Made by a program: the position numbers and the translations under genes. Shown here piece by piece: positions 9,907 through 19,463 of a stretch of DNA of 64,000 bases. The notes beneath the pieces are model-generated. The model did no database searches. It was not told the DNA's origin and saw only the letters and a list, made by a program, of their open reading frames with translations. The stretch lies in NCBI GenBank assembly GCA_905221605.1, contig CAJNDS010000040.1, positions 164,580-228,579 of the forward strand, read 5' to 3'. This DNA is from Symbiodinium natans (Eukaryota > Sar > Dinophyceae > Suessiales > Symbiodiniaceae). Positions within the stretch are counted from its first letter, which is position 1. Each line of letters starts with the position of its first letter.

Positions 9907-10095
9907 GTTGCCTTTGCCGAGATGCCGGAGGTCATTATGATCGACTCTGGCGATGACAGTGGAGGCTGGCTCCGATTTGGGGTTTAGGGTTTAGGGTTTA
10001 GGGTGTAGGGTTTAGGGTTTAGGGTTTAGGGTACTATGATCGACTCTGAGGTTTGCAGTGGAGGCTGGGGAGCCGAAGCTGCTTGTGCTGTTTAG
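9907..10095 (+). CDS. Duplicated exon segment flanking a telomere-like array
   Basis: 9907-9981 reads VAFAEMPEVIMIDSG and DDSGGWLRFG and ends at GGG|GTTTAGGG. After the TTTAGGG array, 10036-10095 reads MIDSEVCSGGWGAEAA and CAV with a TAG stop. 9936-9969 and 10035-10068 are 34-nt direct repeats (27 identical), differing only in a central heptamer. Product unknown. Confidence 0.45.
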
Positions 10096-10226
10096 GGTTT
10101 TTTCTCTCTCACTTCTTGTGTGTCATGGTGGCTTGAGTTGTAACGCATTATATATGTATAAATAAATAAATATAAATAGTTAATTAAACAAATAAAAAAA
10201 TATGTATACATATATTATACGGGTTG
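10096..10226. other. AT-rich segment
   Basis: TATATATGTATAAATAAATA-type sequence of very low GC content against GC-rich surroundings. Nothing coding. Confidence 0.7.
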
Positions 10227-10340
10227 AGCTTGGGATGTTCCCCCTTATACTAACAGTCCTCAATAGGGATTATAGTGCCCCTCCTAGTATAGTCCCTATG
10301 AAGCACTGTTCGTATAGGGGGGGCGGAACATCCCAAGTTA
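10227..10340. mobile_element. Palindromic MITE-like element
   Basis: Inverted ends GCTTGGGATGTTCC and GGAACATCCCAAG extend inward through CCCTTATAC and GTATAGGGGG. About 114 bp, non-coding. Confidence 0.65.
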
Positions 10341-10457
10341 TGAGTTCAGTTGAACTATGACTATGACTGACATCAAGTAACCCCGACCGGGTGTAGATCC
10401 TGGCTTTCCATCATGATAACCAATTTAGCGAAGTGATTTGCAGGTTGAGCTAGGGGG

Positions 10458-10533
10458 AGTTAGGGTTTAGGGTTTAGGGTTTAAGGTTTAGGGTTTAGGG
10501 TTTAGGGTTTAGGGTTTAGGGTTTAGGGTTTGT
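10458..10533. repeat. TTTAGGG array
   Basis: About ten heptamers on the + strand. Confidence 0.9.
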
Positions 10534-10619
10534 TCTGAAAATCTGCGTTGTTGAGCCGAAGAAGGCATCATTGTATCATTTGGGGCGGGCCTCTACCACC
10601 ATTTGCAGGCCTCTACTAT

Positions 10620-11110
10620 GGCAGAAATGCTCGCCGGTAACGGGGCTTGTAACAGAAACTGTAACGGAAAGGAGCGGAGCCGTAACAGCTCTGTCGCGGA
10701 TCTGTAACCCCTATCGGTAGGCTGCAACGGAGCGCTATCGACTGTAGCGATGCTGTAACGGAAGACTGTAACGGAGCCGTAGCAGATAACGGACCTGTAA
10801 TGCAACTGTAACGGAGCTGTATAACTGAGCTGTAACGGAAGTTGTAACGGAGCTGTAACGGAGGTGCAACGGAGCTGTACCGGAAGCTGTAAAGGAGCTG
10901 TAACAGTAGAGCTGCAACGGAGTCGTAATGGAGCTGTAACGGAGCTGTAACGGAGGTGCAACGGAGCTGTAGCGGAGCTGTAACGGAGCTGTAACGGAGG
11001 TGCAACGGAGCTGTAGCGGAGCTGTAACGGAGCTGTACGGAAGCTGTGACGGAGCCGTGACGGAGGTGCAACGGAGCCGTAACGGAGTCGTAACGGAGGT
11101 GCATCGGAGC
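10620..11110. repeat. Minisatellite, 11-12-bp unit AACGGAGCTGT
   Basis: Degenerate tandem copies of (A)ACGGAGCTGT with interspersed AACGGAGGTGC, giving a loose 33-bp higher-order unit. It keeps several frames open on the minus strand (60 to 177 codons of leucine/arginine/serine repeats), which are artefacts of the repeat. Confidence 0.85.
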
Positions 11111-12085
11111 AGTAGTGGTGCTCCAAGTAAATGGCTTAAATCATGGAACGATCAAAGGCCCCCCAAAGTAATTTTCAACTTATCAAATAGAAGTAGGGGC
11201 TAGCAGTTTGTTGTAATGGAGCTGTTTCTCTCATTGCAAAGACAGACGAATGGTTTTGAAGCCACAGTATTTTCTCCTTCTGCGTGAGCAGAACTTATCG
11301 AAGCACCCTCTGCAGTTTGATATTCATCTCACCCCCCACGTTAAAGCCGTAGATTAGATAGCCTCATTCAGTTTAATAAGAATAATTGGAGGTTAGATCT
11401 TCTTCAACAAAGCCATTCCATTCAAATACCGGCCAAGGAAAAAAAGAGAGTGAAAGACAGCTATTGGGACAACCTCTGGGCCTAGCGAGCTTCGCCCCGA
11501 GTACCATAAATATCTAACACCTGATTGTAATACTTGAGTTGAAGTAAACTATGAATCACCTTTGGCGCCAAGTGGTTTCTTGGATAGTTGAACCCCTAGC
11601 ATTGTATGTTTTTTGTACCCTCACAACCCAGAAGGGCGACATCCAGGAGTTGACTCTGTGCGCATAACCTACTAGTTCACAATAATCCCTATATTACCCT
11701 TGATGGTAACATAGGGATTATCCTTTTTAAAATCTTCTTTTGGGGTTCTTAAGCAAATGGTCGTAACAACACATGGCTGTTCGACATTGAAGGTAGGAAG
11801 CCGAAAGCGGCGGATCGATGGGGGGGGGAAGCATGTACACATATATACATATATATATATGTATGATTTCTGTATATCTATATGTATGTATCTTTGTGGT
11901 TCTTTACTGTGACTTTAGATCCTTAGCCTTTTTGGGGTTTATTGGGTTTCTTAATCAGGCAGCTAAAGAATTTCTAGCTACCCTCCTAAGTGCAGCCGAT
12001 ATATATATATATATATTTATGTATAGGTATTCTACATCGAGGTTTAGGGATGTAGTTGCCACGGTCTCAGTGCGCACTGAGAAAC
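11111..12085. other. Non-telomeric region without a clear gene
   Basis: Ordinary sequence of moderate GC. 11671-11714 is a near-perfect hairpin (AATAATCCCTATATTACC then GGTAACATAGGGATTATCC). TA microsatellites occur at 11838-11860 and 12000-12017. The 90-codon frame at 11818-12090 consists largely of TA-repeat residues and I do not accept it. Confidence 0.5.
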
Positions 12086-12235
12086 CCTAAAACCCTAAAC
12101 CTAAACCCTAAACCCTAAACCTTAAACCCTAAACCTTAAACCCTAAACCCTAAACCCTAAACCCTAAACCCTAAACCCTAAACCCTAAACCCTAAACCCT
12201 AAACCCTAAACCCTAAACCCTAAACCCTAAACCTT
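12086..12235. repeat. Telomere-like array (CCCTAAA)n
   Basis: About 20 heptamers ending just before the acceptor CTTGTGCAG. Confidence 0.95.
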
Positions 12236-12241
12236 GTGCAG

Positions 12242-12341
12242 ACCTGCAGAATTCCGGTCTTGCCGCGCTGGTGGCCATGCGAGAACACCGGAGGCGAGAC
12301 ATGGCTCAGGCGACTTCTCTGAGCTCGCCCGAATTTGGGGG
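12242..12341 (+). CDS. Putative coding exon upstream of an introner-like element
   Basis: It reads LQNSGLAALVAMREHR then RRDMAQATSLSSPEF and ends in a G run directly at the element's GTTTCCGAA. Strongly protein-like. The frame behind the element (12446-12480, EADSTGGDLN and TAG) is open but out of phase with the simplest junction, which would give an immediate stop. Confidence 0.5.
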
Positions 12342-12445
12342 GTTTCCGAATTGTGTTTAGGGGTTTTAGGGGTCCTTATTCTAAGGGAATCCTACTGTTT
12401 GGGGTCTATTTTGGGGGTTCCGTATTTTCGTAAACTCCCATTCAG
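12342..12445 (+). mobile_element. Introner-like palindromic element
   Basis: 104 bp, starting GTTTCCGAA and ending CATTCAG, with the family core AAGGGAATCCTACT and TTTTCGTAAACTCCC pairing with the 5' end. Both termini provide splice-site dinucleotides. Confidence 0.6.
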
Positions 12446-12480
12446 TTGAGGCAGACTCCACAGGAGGTGATCTTAACTAG

Positions 12481-13204
12481 GCACGCTGAATATAATGTAG
12501 GGGTCGGAACAACTACGAATAGTATTCCCTCATGGTCCCTTTGTAATGATACTATAATGACCCCCCCCTCCCCCCCAAAAAAAACCTATTCAGGCCCCGA
12601 TATTACTGAGGACCCACAGCAAGACTCGACTTGAGATTTCACCTACGCTGCGTGCAACAACAGCGAATACTCCCCAAGTGAACTTCCGGTCAGGAATCCT
12701 AAGCCTCTAGATTAAGCCTGGCGAACCCCGAAGATCCTACAAGCCTAAAAGCCCCAGAAACCCCAAACTACCAAAGACAGAACCCTCGACTCCCCAAAGC
12801 GCCAAACCCCCTGAACCCTCGACCCAAAACTCCTCCCCCCCCCAAAAAAAAAAGTCCTAGGAACCTAGTCGTAGCAGCAACCAAAGATCCGGCCCGGACT
12901 CGGAGACCTAAACCTTAGATCCTGAACCCTGCACCCTCATCCCTAAGCCCTATAAACCCTAAATCCGAAGCCCGACCCGAAACGCGTCATGCTTCAGGGT
13001 GCACTAGGCCGGCTGAGCACACTTTCACCTGTTTGTGTGCCACTATGATCGTCGTCGTCCTCGTCGTCGACGACGACTCGGTAGTGCCGTTTTCGTTGTC
13101 GTTGTCGCTCTTATCTAGGTAGGCCCTTGGGATATGTTTTATTTTCCCTTAGTAGGTTCAAGAGGATCATCTTCAGGAATCATGATTCAGAGGGTCCTAG
13201 GCAT
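12481..13204. other. Degenerate islands and repeats
   Basis: 12519-12600 belongs to a second dispersed family (TATTCCCTCATGGTCCCTTTG) also seen near 49100 and 50873. 12840-12850 is a poly-A/C junction. 13044-13110 is CGTCGT/GTCGTT-rich. No gene supported. Confidence 0.5.
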
Positions 13205-13486
13205 AAACCCTGCACCCCCTAAACCCTAAACCCCTCAAACCCTACATCCTAAACCCTAAACCCTAAACCCTAAGCCCTAAACCCTAAACCCTAAACCCTA
13301 AACCCTAAACCCTAAACCCTAAACCCTAAACCCTAAACCCTAAACCCTAAACCCCTAAACCATAAACCCTAAACCCTAAACCCTAAACCCTAAACCCTAA
13401 ACCCTAAACCCTAAACCCTAAACCCTAACCCTAAACCCTAAACCCTAAACCCTAAACCCTAAACCCTAAACCCTAAACCCTAAACC
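13205..13486. repeat. Telomere-like array (CCCTAAA)n
   Basis: About 38 heptamers, mostly perfect, with a few variants near the left end. Confidence 0.95.
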
Positions 13487-13734
13487 GGCGTGCCGAGGCG
13501 GGTCCTTCAAGGGACCTGTCGGCCTTTGCAGGTGTCTTGGCTGAAGACAGTAGGGTACAGGTTTAGGGTTTAGGGTTTAGGGTTTAGGGGGTTTAGGGTT
13601 TAGGGTTTTGGGTTTAGGGTTTAGGGTTTAGGAGGTTTAGGGTTTAGGGTTCAGAGATTTGGGGTTTCGGGTTACAGGAAGCACTCTTTAACCCGACTGC
13701 AGGCTTCTTGGCTGAAGTGGCTGAGGACTTCTGA
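13486..13734 (+). CDS. Putative exons with a duplicated segment around a TTTAGGG array
   Basis: 13486-13552 reads RRAEAGPSRDLSAFAG and VLAEDS. A TTTAGGG array follows, then after ACTGCAG 13703-13734 reads FLAEVAEDF and a TGA stop. The 20-nt strings at 13527 and 13698 (TGCAGGTGTCTTGGCTGAAG and TGCAGGCTTCTTGGCTGAAG) match at 18 positions. Product unknown. Confidence 0.45.
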
Positions 13735-13798
13735 GACGCGCGGGATCATTTGCCGATCCCGTCTCGCTCGCAGTAATCTGGTCTTTTCTCTTGTGCAG

Positions 13799-13864
13799 TA
13801 CATCCAGCTACTACCCCATTTGAACAGGCCCCGTGTCTCGGGAACTTGGCTATGTGCGTTGTGA
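13799..13864 (+). CDS. Putative terminal exon
   Basis: One of the best acceptors here (TGGTCTTTTCTCTTGTGCAG) opens a frame reading YIQLLPHLNRPRVSGT and WLCAL with TGA at 13862-13864. A second frame is also open, so the reading is uncertain. Confidence 0.4.
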   Translation, partial: YIQLLPHLNRPRVSGTWLCAL

Positions 13865-13867
13865 ATA

Positions 13868-14027
13868 GCCTAAACCCTAAACCCTAAATCTTAAACCCTA
13901 AATCTCAAACCCTAAACCCTAAACCCTAAACCCTAAACCCTAAACCCTAAACCCTAAAACCTAAAACCTAAACCCTAAACCCTAAACCCTAAACGAAGGG
14001 GTTTCCTTATCATGGCTCTTTGTTCCG
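13868..14027. repeat. Telomere-like array (CCCTAAA)n
   Basis: Heptamers with CCTAAAA and CTTAAAC variants to about 13994. Confidence 0.9.
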
Positions 14028-14255
14028 ATGAACACCCCACAGCGGTTGCGAAATGCAGGGGTTGCGGCTTCGAATGTTCTTCAAAGAGAGGGGTCTGAGT
14101 GCAAGTATAGAGGCTGTAGCTTGGTGGGCCACTTTGTTGGGGAGGTAGTTGAGGTCCACGGCCACTTCCGCTTCAAGCTTCTTAAGCTCCTAAACTCAAG
14201 CCTTGCACGAGGTTTGGAGTTTGTAGGGTTTCGGGTCTGCCTGGGGTTCTGCTGA
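14028..14255. other. Coding-like island, strand undecided
   Basis: A 75-codon + frame (GSECKYRGCSLVGHFVGE) is open, with an acceptor-like CCACAG before it. The minus strand is also open and arguably more protein-like (KLEAEVAVDLNYLPNK). One is probably a real exon. Confidence 0.4.
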
Positions 14256-14547
14256 TCCTACTTCTTCGTACCTATGAACACCCTAAACCCTAAACCCTAA
14301 ACCCCAAACCCTAAACGCTAAACCCTAAACCCGAAACCCGAAACCCTAAACCCTAATCCCTAAACCCTAAGCTGGGTTATCGGAGCTTCCGGAGGGTTGG
14401 TCCAGAAGGCTTTGGCCCCGCGTAAGCTCAACGAAGTATGGGTGCCCTAGGTTTTAGGGCTTAGGGCTTAGGGTTTGGGGTTTAGGGTTTGGGGTTTAGG
14501 GTGTAGGGTTTAGGGTTCAGGGTGAAGGGTTTGGGTTTAGCCTCTTA

Positions 14548-14652
14548 ATGCCCGTCAATCCCAACGCCGTCGTGCAGGAGTGTGAAGGATTGTTGGTCAA
14601 CATTCTCCTTTTTGCCATCCCTAACAACTTGAGACAGTGGCTGCCGTTCTAA
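14548..14652 (+). CDS. Putative short coding segment with ATG and stop
   Basis: ATG at 14548 opens NAVVQECEGLLVNILL then FAIPNNLRQWLPF and TAA at 14650-14652. It overlaps the 5' end of the next island in another frame, so it may instead be an exon end plus a short intron (14596-14633, GTCAAC...TTGAG) leading into that island. Confidence 0.4.
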   Translation: MPVNPNAVVQECEGLLVNILLFAIPNNLRQWLPF

Positions 14653-14768
14653 CTGAGTATTCGCATCCTCGCCTCGTCGTTATTTTTCTTGTTGAATATC
14701 TGGCCCGCGATGTTGAGCCATTGAGGGCACACGAAACCCACGATGTCAAGCCAGAGACACGAGCCTGA
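14638..14768 (+). CDS. Putative coding exon
   Basis: After GAGACAG the frame reads AAVLTEYSHPRLVVIF, LVEYLARDVEPLRAHE, then THDVKPETRA and TGA at 14766-14768. This hydrophobic-helical pattern is strongly protein-like. Family not recognised. Confidence 0.5.
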
Positions 14769-14821
14769 GAACATTTCAACTGGCGGCAGGTCGCAGCTTC
14801 GAAAAACATCGGGTAGTTTCG

Positions 14822-15490
14822 GAACCCTAAACCCTAAACCCTAAACCCTAAACCCTAAACCCTAAACCCTAAACCCTAAACCCTAAACCCTAAACCCTAA
14901 ACCCTAAACCCTAAACCCTAAACCCTAAACTTTGCTGCAGAGGGGGGGGTTTTATTCGGGTATCCGGGCTCTAGGGGCGATATTGTAGGGTATAAGGGTA
15001 ACAGATAAAGAGGCCACCGGCCTAAAGAAGGTTTAGGGTTTAGGGTTTAGGGTTTAGGGTTTAGGCTTTTTTGATGATGTGGGGTCTGGGGTTTAGGGCC
15101 GTGTTTCTACGGTCTTTTCTCTTAAATCCTAAACCTTGAACCCTAAGCCCGAGACCCGAGACCCGAGACCCTAAATCCTAATCCCTAAACCCTAAACCCT
15201 AAAAACCCTAAACCCTAAACCCTAAAGCCTAAACCCTAGACTTGGGAGCGTGTGTGAGCTGCAGCCTGCATGTCAGAAGGCTGCCTTTGCATGCCAGGTC
15301 TTCGGGTAAACCCTGAAGCCACGCTGAACCCAAAACCCTAAACCATGAGGAGACGGCAGACGGCGGGCCGGCTGCCGACAGTTCTGCGCCCGCACCCGGA
15401 AGTTCCATCAACCCGCCTTAAACCCTAAACCCTAAGCCCTAAGCCCTAAGCCCTAAGCCCTAAGCCCTAAACCCTAAACCCTAAACCCAA
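14822..15490. repeat. Telomere-like arrays around a small island
   Basis: CCCTAAA at 14822-14930, TTTAGGG at 15029-15064, CCCTAAA/CCCTAAG at 15180-15235 and 15416-15490. The island 15240-15415 has a candidate 44-nt exon (acceptor GAGCTGCAG, donor CCAG|GTCTTC) and an opposing 60-codon frame. Undecided. Confidence 0.5.
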
Positions 15491-15894
15491 GGATGAGGAA
15501 AGTTCGGTCGAAAAGGGATTCGGATGTCCAGGATTTGGGGTTCGAAGCTTAGATAGAGGCTGAAACCGTCCAATTCAAAAACCCTGAACCCTAAACCCTA
15601 AACCCTAAACCCAAACCCTAATTAAACCCTAAACCCTAAACCCTAAACCCTTACCCCATTAACCTGAACGGTGTGGGGTCTTATCATGGCTTGTGGTGAG
15701 TGTCTATAGGTTCCTTACAAATCTGCTGTGTGCATATGTTGGGTGTCCTTTCTTGGGATACGAGTACTATGCCGGCGGAAAGCGCTCCAACGCGCGTTTC
15801 GGATTCTAGCTTAGGGTTTGGGTGGAGGGTTCAGGTTTGCGGTTTAGGGTTTGGGTGGGTGCAAACATCGCCGATGATAGCGGGATCAGTAGGT
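15491..15894. other. Degenerate islands
   Basis: A repeat resembling 5812-5883 lies at about 15690-15755. A 67-codon + frame at 15700-15903 consists partly of repeat-derived residues and is not convincing. Confidence 0.4.
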
Positions 15895-16122
15895 AAACCC
15901 TAAACCCTAAACCCTAAACCCTAAACCCTAAACCCTAAACCCTAAACCCTAAACCCTAAACCCTAAACCCTAAACCCTAAACCCTAAACCCTAAACCCGA
16001 AACCATAAACCCTAAACCCTAAACCCTAAACCCTAAACCCTAAACCCTAAACCCTAAACCCTAAACCCTAAACCCTAAACCCTAAACCCTAAACCCTAAA
16101 CCCTAAACCCTAAACCCTAAAC
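15895..16122. repeat. Telomere-like array (CCCTAAA)n
   Basis: About 32 heptamers with one CCCGAAA and one CCATAAA variant. Confidence 0.95.
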
Positions 16123-16123
16123 G

Positions 16124-16222
16124 CAAGCTGTTCAGCATCAGATCGGCGAGGTGCGCGCAGAACTCTCCCATCCCACGTCTTGTGGAAGTGCCAAAGGGAT
16201 CAGACATCGAAGTGCGAAGTAG
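16124..16222 (+). CDS. Putative terminal exon
   Basis: It reads QAVQHQIGEVRAELSH, PTSCGSAKGIRHRSAK and TAG at 16220-16222, immediately after the array. A second frame is also open. No acceptor is visible between array and first codon, so the 5' edge is unclear. Confidence 0.4.
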   Translation, partial: QAVQHQIGEVRAELSHPTSCGSAKGIRHRSAK

Positions 16223-16311
16223 GCAGAACCCTAAACCCTAAACCCTAAACCCTAAACCCTAAACCCAAAAGTCTTAAGTCTTTTTGCCCTAAGCCCTGGA
16301 CCATTCACTGG

Positions 16312-16420
16312 TGTCAACGCAAGCCAGCCAGGTCAGTACGTCCGCAGGAACTCGTATGCTCGAGGACCAAAAGGCTGCAGCGATGATGATGCCCCAGGCG
16401 GGGCAAGGATGCTACCGACA
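16312..16420 (+). repeat. 5' LTR of the copia element
   Basis: 109 bp, TG...CA, identical to 20149-20257. Short for an LTR. It contains the purine-rich GCAGCGATGATGATGCCCC. Confidence 0.9.
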
Positions 16421-16421
16421 T

Positions 16422-16436
16422 TGGTAGCGGAGCCCC
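16422..16436 (+). promoter_or_regulatory. Candidate primer-binding site
   Basis: TGGTAGCGGAGCCCC one base after the LTR resembles the initiator-tRNA-Met complementary site TGGTATCAGAGC typical of copia elements, with two differences in twelve. Confidence 0.6.
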
Positions 16437-16460
16437 GGCCAGGGCTCTGATAGATTTCCT

Positions 16461-17380
16461 TTGTCTGTTCCTAGGTTGGGACAGGTAGCAACGCAAGCCA
16501 TGGAGGACCGTGGGTTCAAGCGTTTTTCGGGCGAAGATGAGGACGCCGGGAAGGCGCTGAAGAAGTGGAAAGCATGGGCCACTGCCAAGATGCTCACAGT
16601 GAAGGACCTGTCAAAGGCCCAACGTGGGCCGTGGTTGTTCACCCTGCTGGATGGCAAGGCCCTGGAGGCATGCGAGCACATGACGTTGGATGAGATGTCA
16701 GCCGAAGATGGCGACGCCAAGATTTGGAAACTGCTTGCTGATCGGTTCCCAGAGAAGGAACCCTAGGATCAGATGGGAGAAGTCTTGGGCGAGGTTTTTG
16801 CCCTGGCGGCCAAGGATGGTGAGTCCATGAAGGACTGGACTTCCAGGGTCACTGAGACCTTTGAGCGCTGCCGCCGGAAAGCGAAAGTGGACTTCCCCAC
16901 TGAGGCCCGTGGCTGGATCTCTCTTCACTGCGCCGGAACAAAAAGCCATAGTGAAGGCGACGCAGGGCAGAATGGATTTGGAGACAATGAATGCTGGAAT
17001 CCGTTCTTGCTTTCCGAGCTATAAGGCCACCAACTCCAGGTCGAGACGGCCGACGGCTGTCATGATGGCAGAAGAGGAGCAAGTGCCAGAAGAGACCTTG
17101 CCAGAGCAGAGCGCTTTTGAGGACGTCGAGGCGTTCTTGGCCAACTACGCCTTGGCTCCTGGTCCTGACGAAGGGCCAGTTTCGGAGACAGAGGCTGCTG
17201 GGGCTTTGGCTGTGTCTTGGAAGGAGCGACGGCAAGAGATCAGCAAGCTGAATAAGAGCCGCCAGTTCCAGCAGGCGGACATGGCGAAGAGAAGTTTTCG
17301 CGTCGAAGTGGAGGAGCTGAAGAAGAGGACAAAGTGCCACAAGTGCGGCCGAGTGGGGCATTGGGCCCGCGAGTGCCGGG
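16461..17380 (+). pseudogene. gag of the copia element, disrupted
   Basis: The frame from 16461 encodes the gag capsid-like region (FKRFSGEDEDAGKALKKW). It meets a TAG at 16764-16766, then continues in the same frame (MGEVLGEVFALAAKDG) to about 16935. There a frameshift moves the reading to the +1 frame (PEQKAIVKATQGRMDL). The zinc knuckle CHKCGRVGHWAREC (Cx2Cx4Hx4C, about 17335-17376) sits near its end. Gag packages element RNA in virus-like particles; this copy could not make it from one frame. Confidence 0.85.
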
Positions 17381-17990
17381 CTCGCGCCAATGCCTCGGGC
17401 AGGCCCATGGCGCAGGGCAATGCGGCCAACTACACCTCGTCTTCATCTACGGTGCCAGCCAAGGGAGGAGCTGAGACGCTCTATGTGGAGGCCGACTTCT
17501 CCGAAACAGTGACGGACGAGGTCCACTTCGTGGGTGCTGCAGAGGAGGCCTTGTCAGCCAGCCTTGTGTCGAGTCCCGGGTTCGGGGTGATTGACTCGGG
17601 ATGTGGAAAGACGCTCATCGGCGAGGACACGCTGGAAGCGATGATCCCCTTGCTTCAAGGCCGTGACATCGTGAAAAAGTCGCAGCGCAACAGCTTTCGC
17701 TTCGGAAATGGCGCGCACCGGGGTGATAGATGCAGCGGTGATTCGGGGTAAGGCCCCCCTCCTTCTTGGAAGGCCGACCCTTGTTCGCCTAAAGATGGTC
17801 ATTGACTTTGTCCAGCAGCAGGCCAACATGCTCGGGATGGACAAGCCCGTGAACCTGCAGACAAACGCCGCTGGCCAGCTCTTGATAGATCTGGTTCAGT
17901 TCCCCTCATCCACGAAGCCGAGCGCTGCAGTGTCCGCCGAGGCCCTGTCAGCCGACAGTGTGCCTGGGCACGTTGCAGCACGACCTTCCC
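17381..17990 (+). pseudogene. Aspartic protease region of the copia element, frameshifted
   Basis: Continues from gag. The catalytic-loop motif VIDSGCGKTLIG lies at about 17587-17622. The frame stops at 17749-17751. The C-terminal protease part (AAVIRGKAPLLLGRPTL) is in another frame starting near 17708, so a second frameshift or small deletion lies at about 17700. It then runs without an integrase into reverse transcriptase sequence. Confidence 0.8.
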
Positions 17991-19292
17991 CAGAACAACC
18001 TTAAATACCGACCCCTGTACGCTCGGCAGCCCCCAGGCGGCATTCCAGGCCTGAATCCTTCTGACGTCATTGAGGTGACAGGGAACGTCTATGGGTTAAA
18101 CGATGCCCCCTTTTGGTGGTGGGAAACCTTTGATTCCGAAGCCCAAGCCGCGGGTTTTGAGAGGTCTCAATTTGACAACTGCGTATATTACTTCCGCGAA
18201 CCCAAGAGCCATGAACTCAGTGGAGTGCTAGGAGCACATGTAGATGACTCCATTACCGGTGGAGAAGGCTTGGCGTACGAGGAAGCTTTGCGCAAGCTTC
18301 GTGCTCGCTTCCCCTTCCGAAGGTGGAGAATAGGGGCTGGAGAATTTTGCGGCGTCAACTATGCTCAAGATCCTGTGACGTCCTACAGTCAGAAAGAGTA
18401 TGCGCAACATCTCCGACCCATTTCCCTCTCCAAGGCTCGCGCCGCACAGAGGCAAGAGCCGGCTTCCGCGAGGGAACTTTCAGCTTTGCGAGGCCTCAAC
18501 GGTGCCTCAAACTGGCCCGATCTGGCGGTGCAAGTCTCCATGTCTCAGCAGTCCTTTCCCAGCCCCAGGGTTGCCGACTTGCTGTATGCAAACCAATTGG
18601 TTCAAAGAGCTCGCCAGTTTCAAAGTGTCGAGATCAAGGTTAAGAGCATTCCCTTTGAACAGCTGTGCATCTGCACACACAGTGACGCAGCCTGGAGCAA
18701 TGCCAAGGAGGATCGCACACAGGCTGGATCTATCCTTGCCTTCACCGGGCCCGAACTCGTAGAGAATAAACCTGCGCAGTGGAGCCCCTTTCACTGGAAG
18801 TCCTTTCGCCTGCGCCGTGTGGTGCCCTCGACACTTGGAGGCGAAGCCCAGGCGTTCTCCACGGCGTCAGCCGTCGCTGAGTGGATGAGTTTGCTTCTGG
18901 CCGAAGCCCGCGCAGGAAGCTTCGACCTTCGGACCTGCCAACCTCAACTCCGTGCCACGAAGCTGGTTGGGGTGACTGATTGTAAAAGCCTCTATGATCA
19001 CCTGCACACCCTATCCTCATTGTCCGGTGTTCAGGATAAGAGGGTTTGTGTTGACATCGCCATTATCAAGCAAAGCATGGAGAGAGCAGGACTCCAGGTC
19101 CGATGGTGTCCGACCGAACTCATGATCTGCGATGCCCTGACCAAAGACAAGGCTGACCCTGCAGACCTGCTGCGAGCCATTCTCGAACTAGGAACCTATC
19201 AATTGTCACCTGAAGGCCAAATCCTGAAGACCAAGAAGGCGAATCGAGAGCGCCTCAAGGCCTCTAAGGGCGCGCCTTGGAGGTATGAGTGA
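17958..19292 (+). CDS. Copia reverse transcriptase (partial) and RNase H
   Basis: A 444-codon frame. Motifs in order: VYGLNDAPFWWW (RT), GAHVDD (the catalytic YVDD-type box, about residue 91), then RNase H with HSDAAWSNA, LGGEAQAFS and VTDCKSLYDH, and the closing LTK motif. The integrase core and the first RT motifs are absent. The junction near 17990-18010 marks an internal deletion. The first roughly 20 codons are probably not native coding. Confidence 0.85.
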   Translation: MCLGTLQHDLPQNNLKYRPLYARQPPGGIPGLNPSDVIEVTGNVYGLNDAPFWWWETFDSEAQAAGFERSQFDNCVYYFREPKSHELSGVLGAHVDDSITGGEGLAYEEALRKLRARFPFRRWRIGAGEFCGVNYAQDPVTSYSQKEYAQHLRPISLSKARAAQRQEPASARELSALRGLNGASNWPDLAVQVSMSQQSFPSPRVADLLYANQLVQRARQFQSVEIKVKSIPFEQLCICTHSDAAWSNAKEDRTQAGSILAFTGPELVENKPAQWSPFHWKSFRLRRVVPSTLGGEAQAFSTASAVAEWMSLLLAEARAGSFDLRTCQPQLRATKLVGVTDCKSLYDHLHTLSSLSGVQDKRVCVDIAIIKQSMERAGLQVRWCPTELMICDALTKDKADPADLLRAILELGTYQLSPEGQILKTKKANRERLKASKGAPWRYE

Positions 19293-19463
19293 CATTTGAT
19301 AAGGATCGCTGTTTCACTTTGTCGTGTGTGTGTTTTCTTGGGGTCTTAGTGTTAGGGTTGTGTGCATAGGTGCAAGGGAGCCACCTCTGCGCGGCATATC
19401 TCTCAGGAGAGTGCAAGCTAGCTGGCCAGTTTCTTTGTGTGACCCTGTGCTGAGCTTCGAAGC
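19293..19463 (+). other. Spacer between pol and the downstream frame
   Basis: 171 bp without a convincing frame. It may serve as a leader for the next gene. Confidence 0.5.

Noticed and set aside
10593-11126. 177-codon minus-strand frame and two overlapping ones
   Set aside because: Minisatellite with an 11-12-bp unit; the three frames are open for the same trivial reason.
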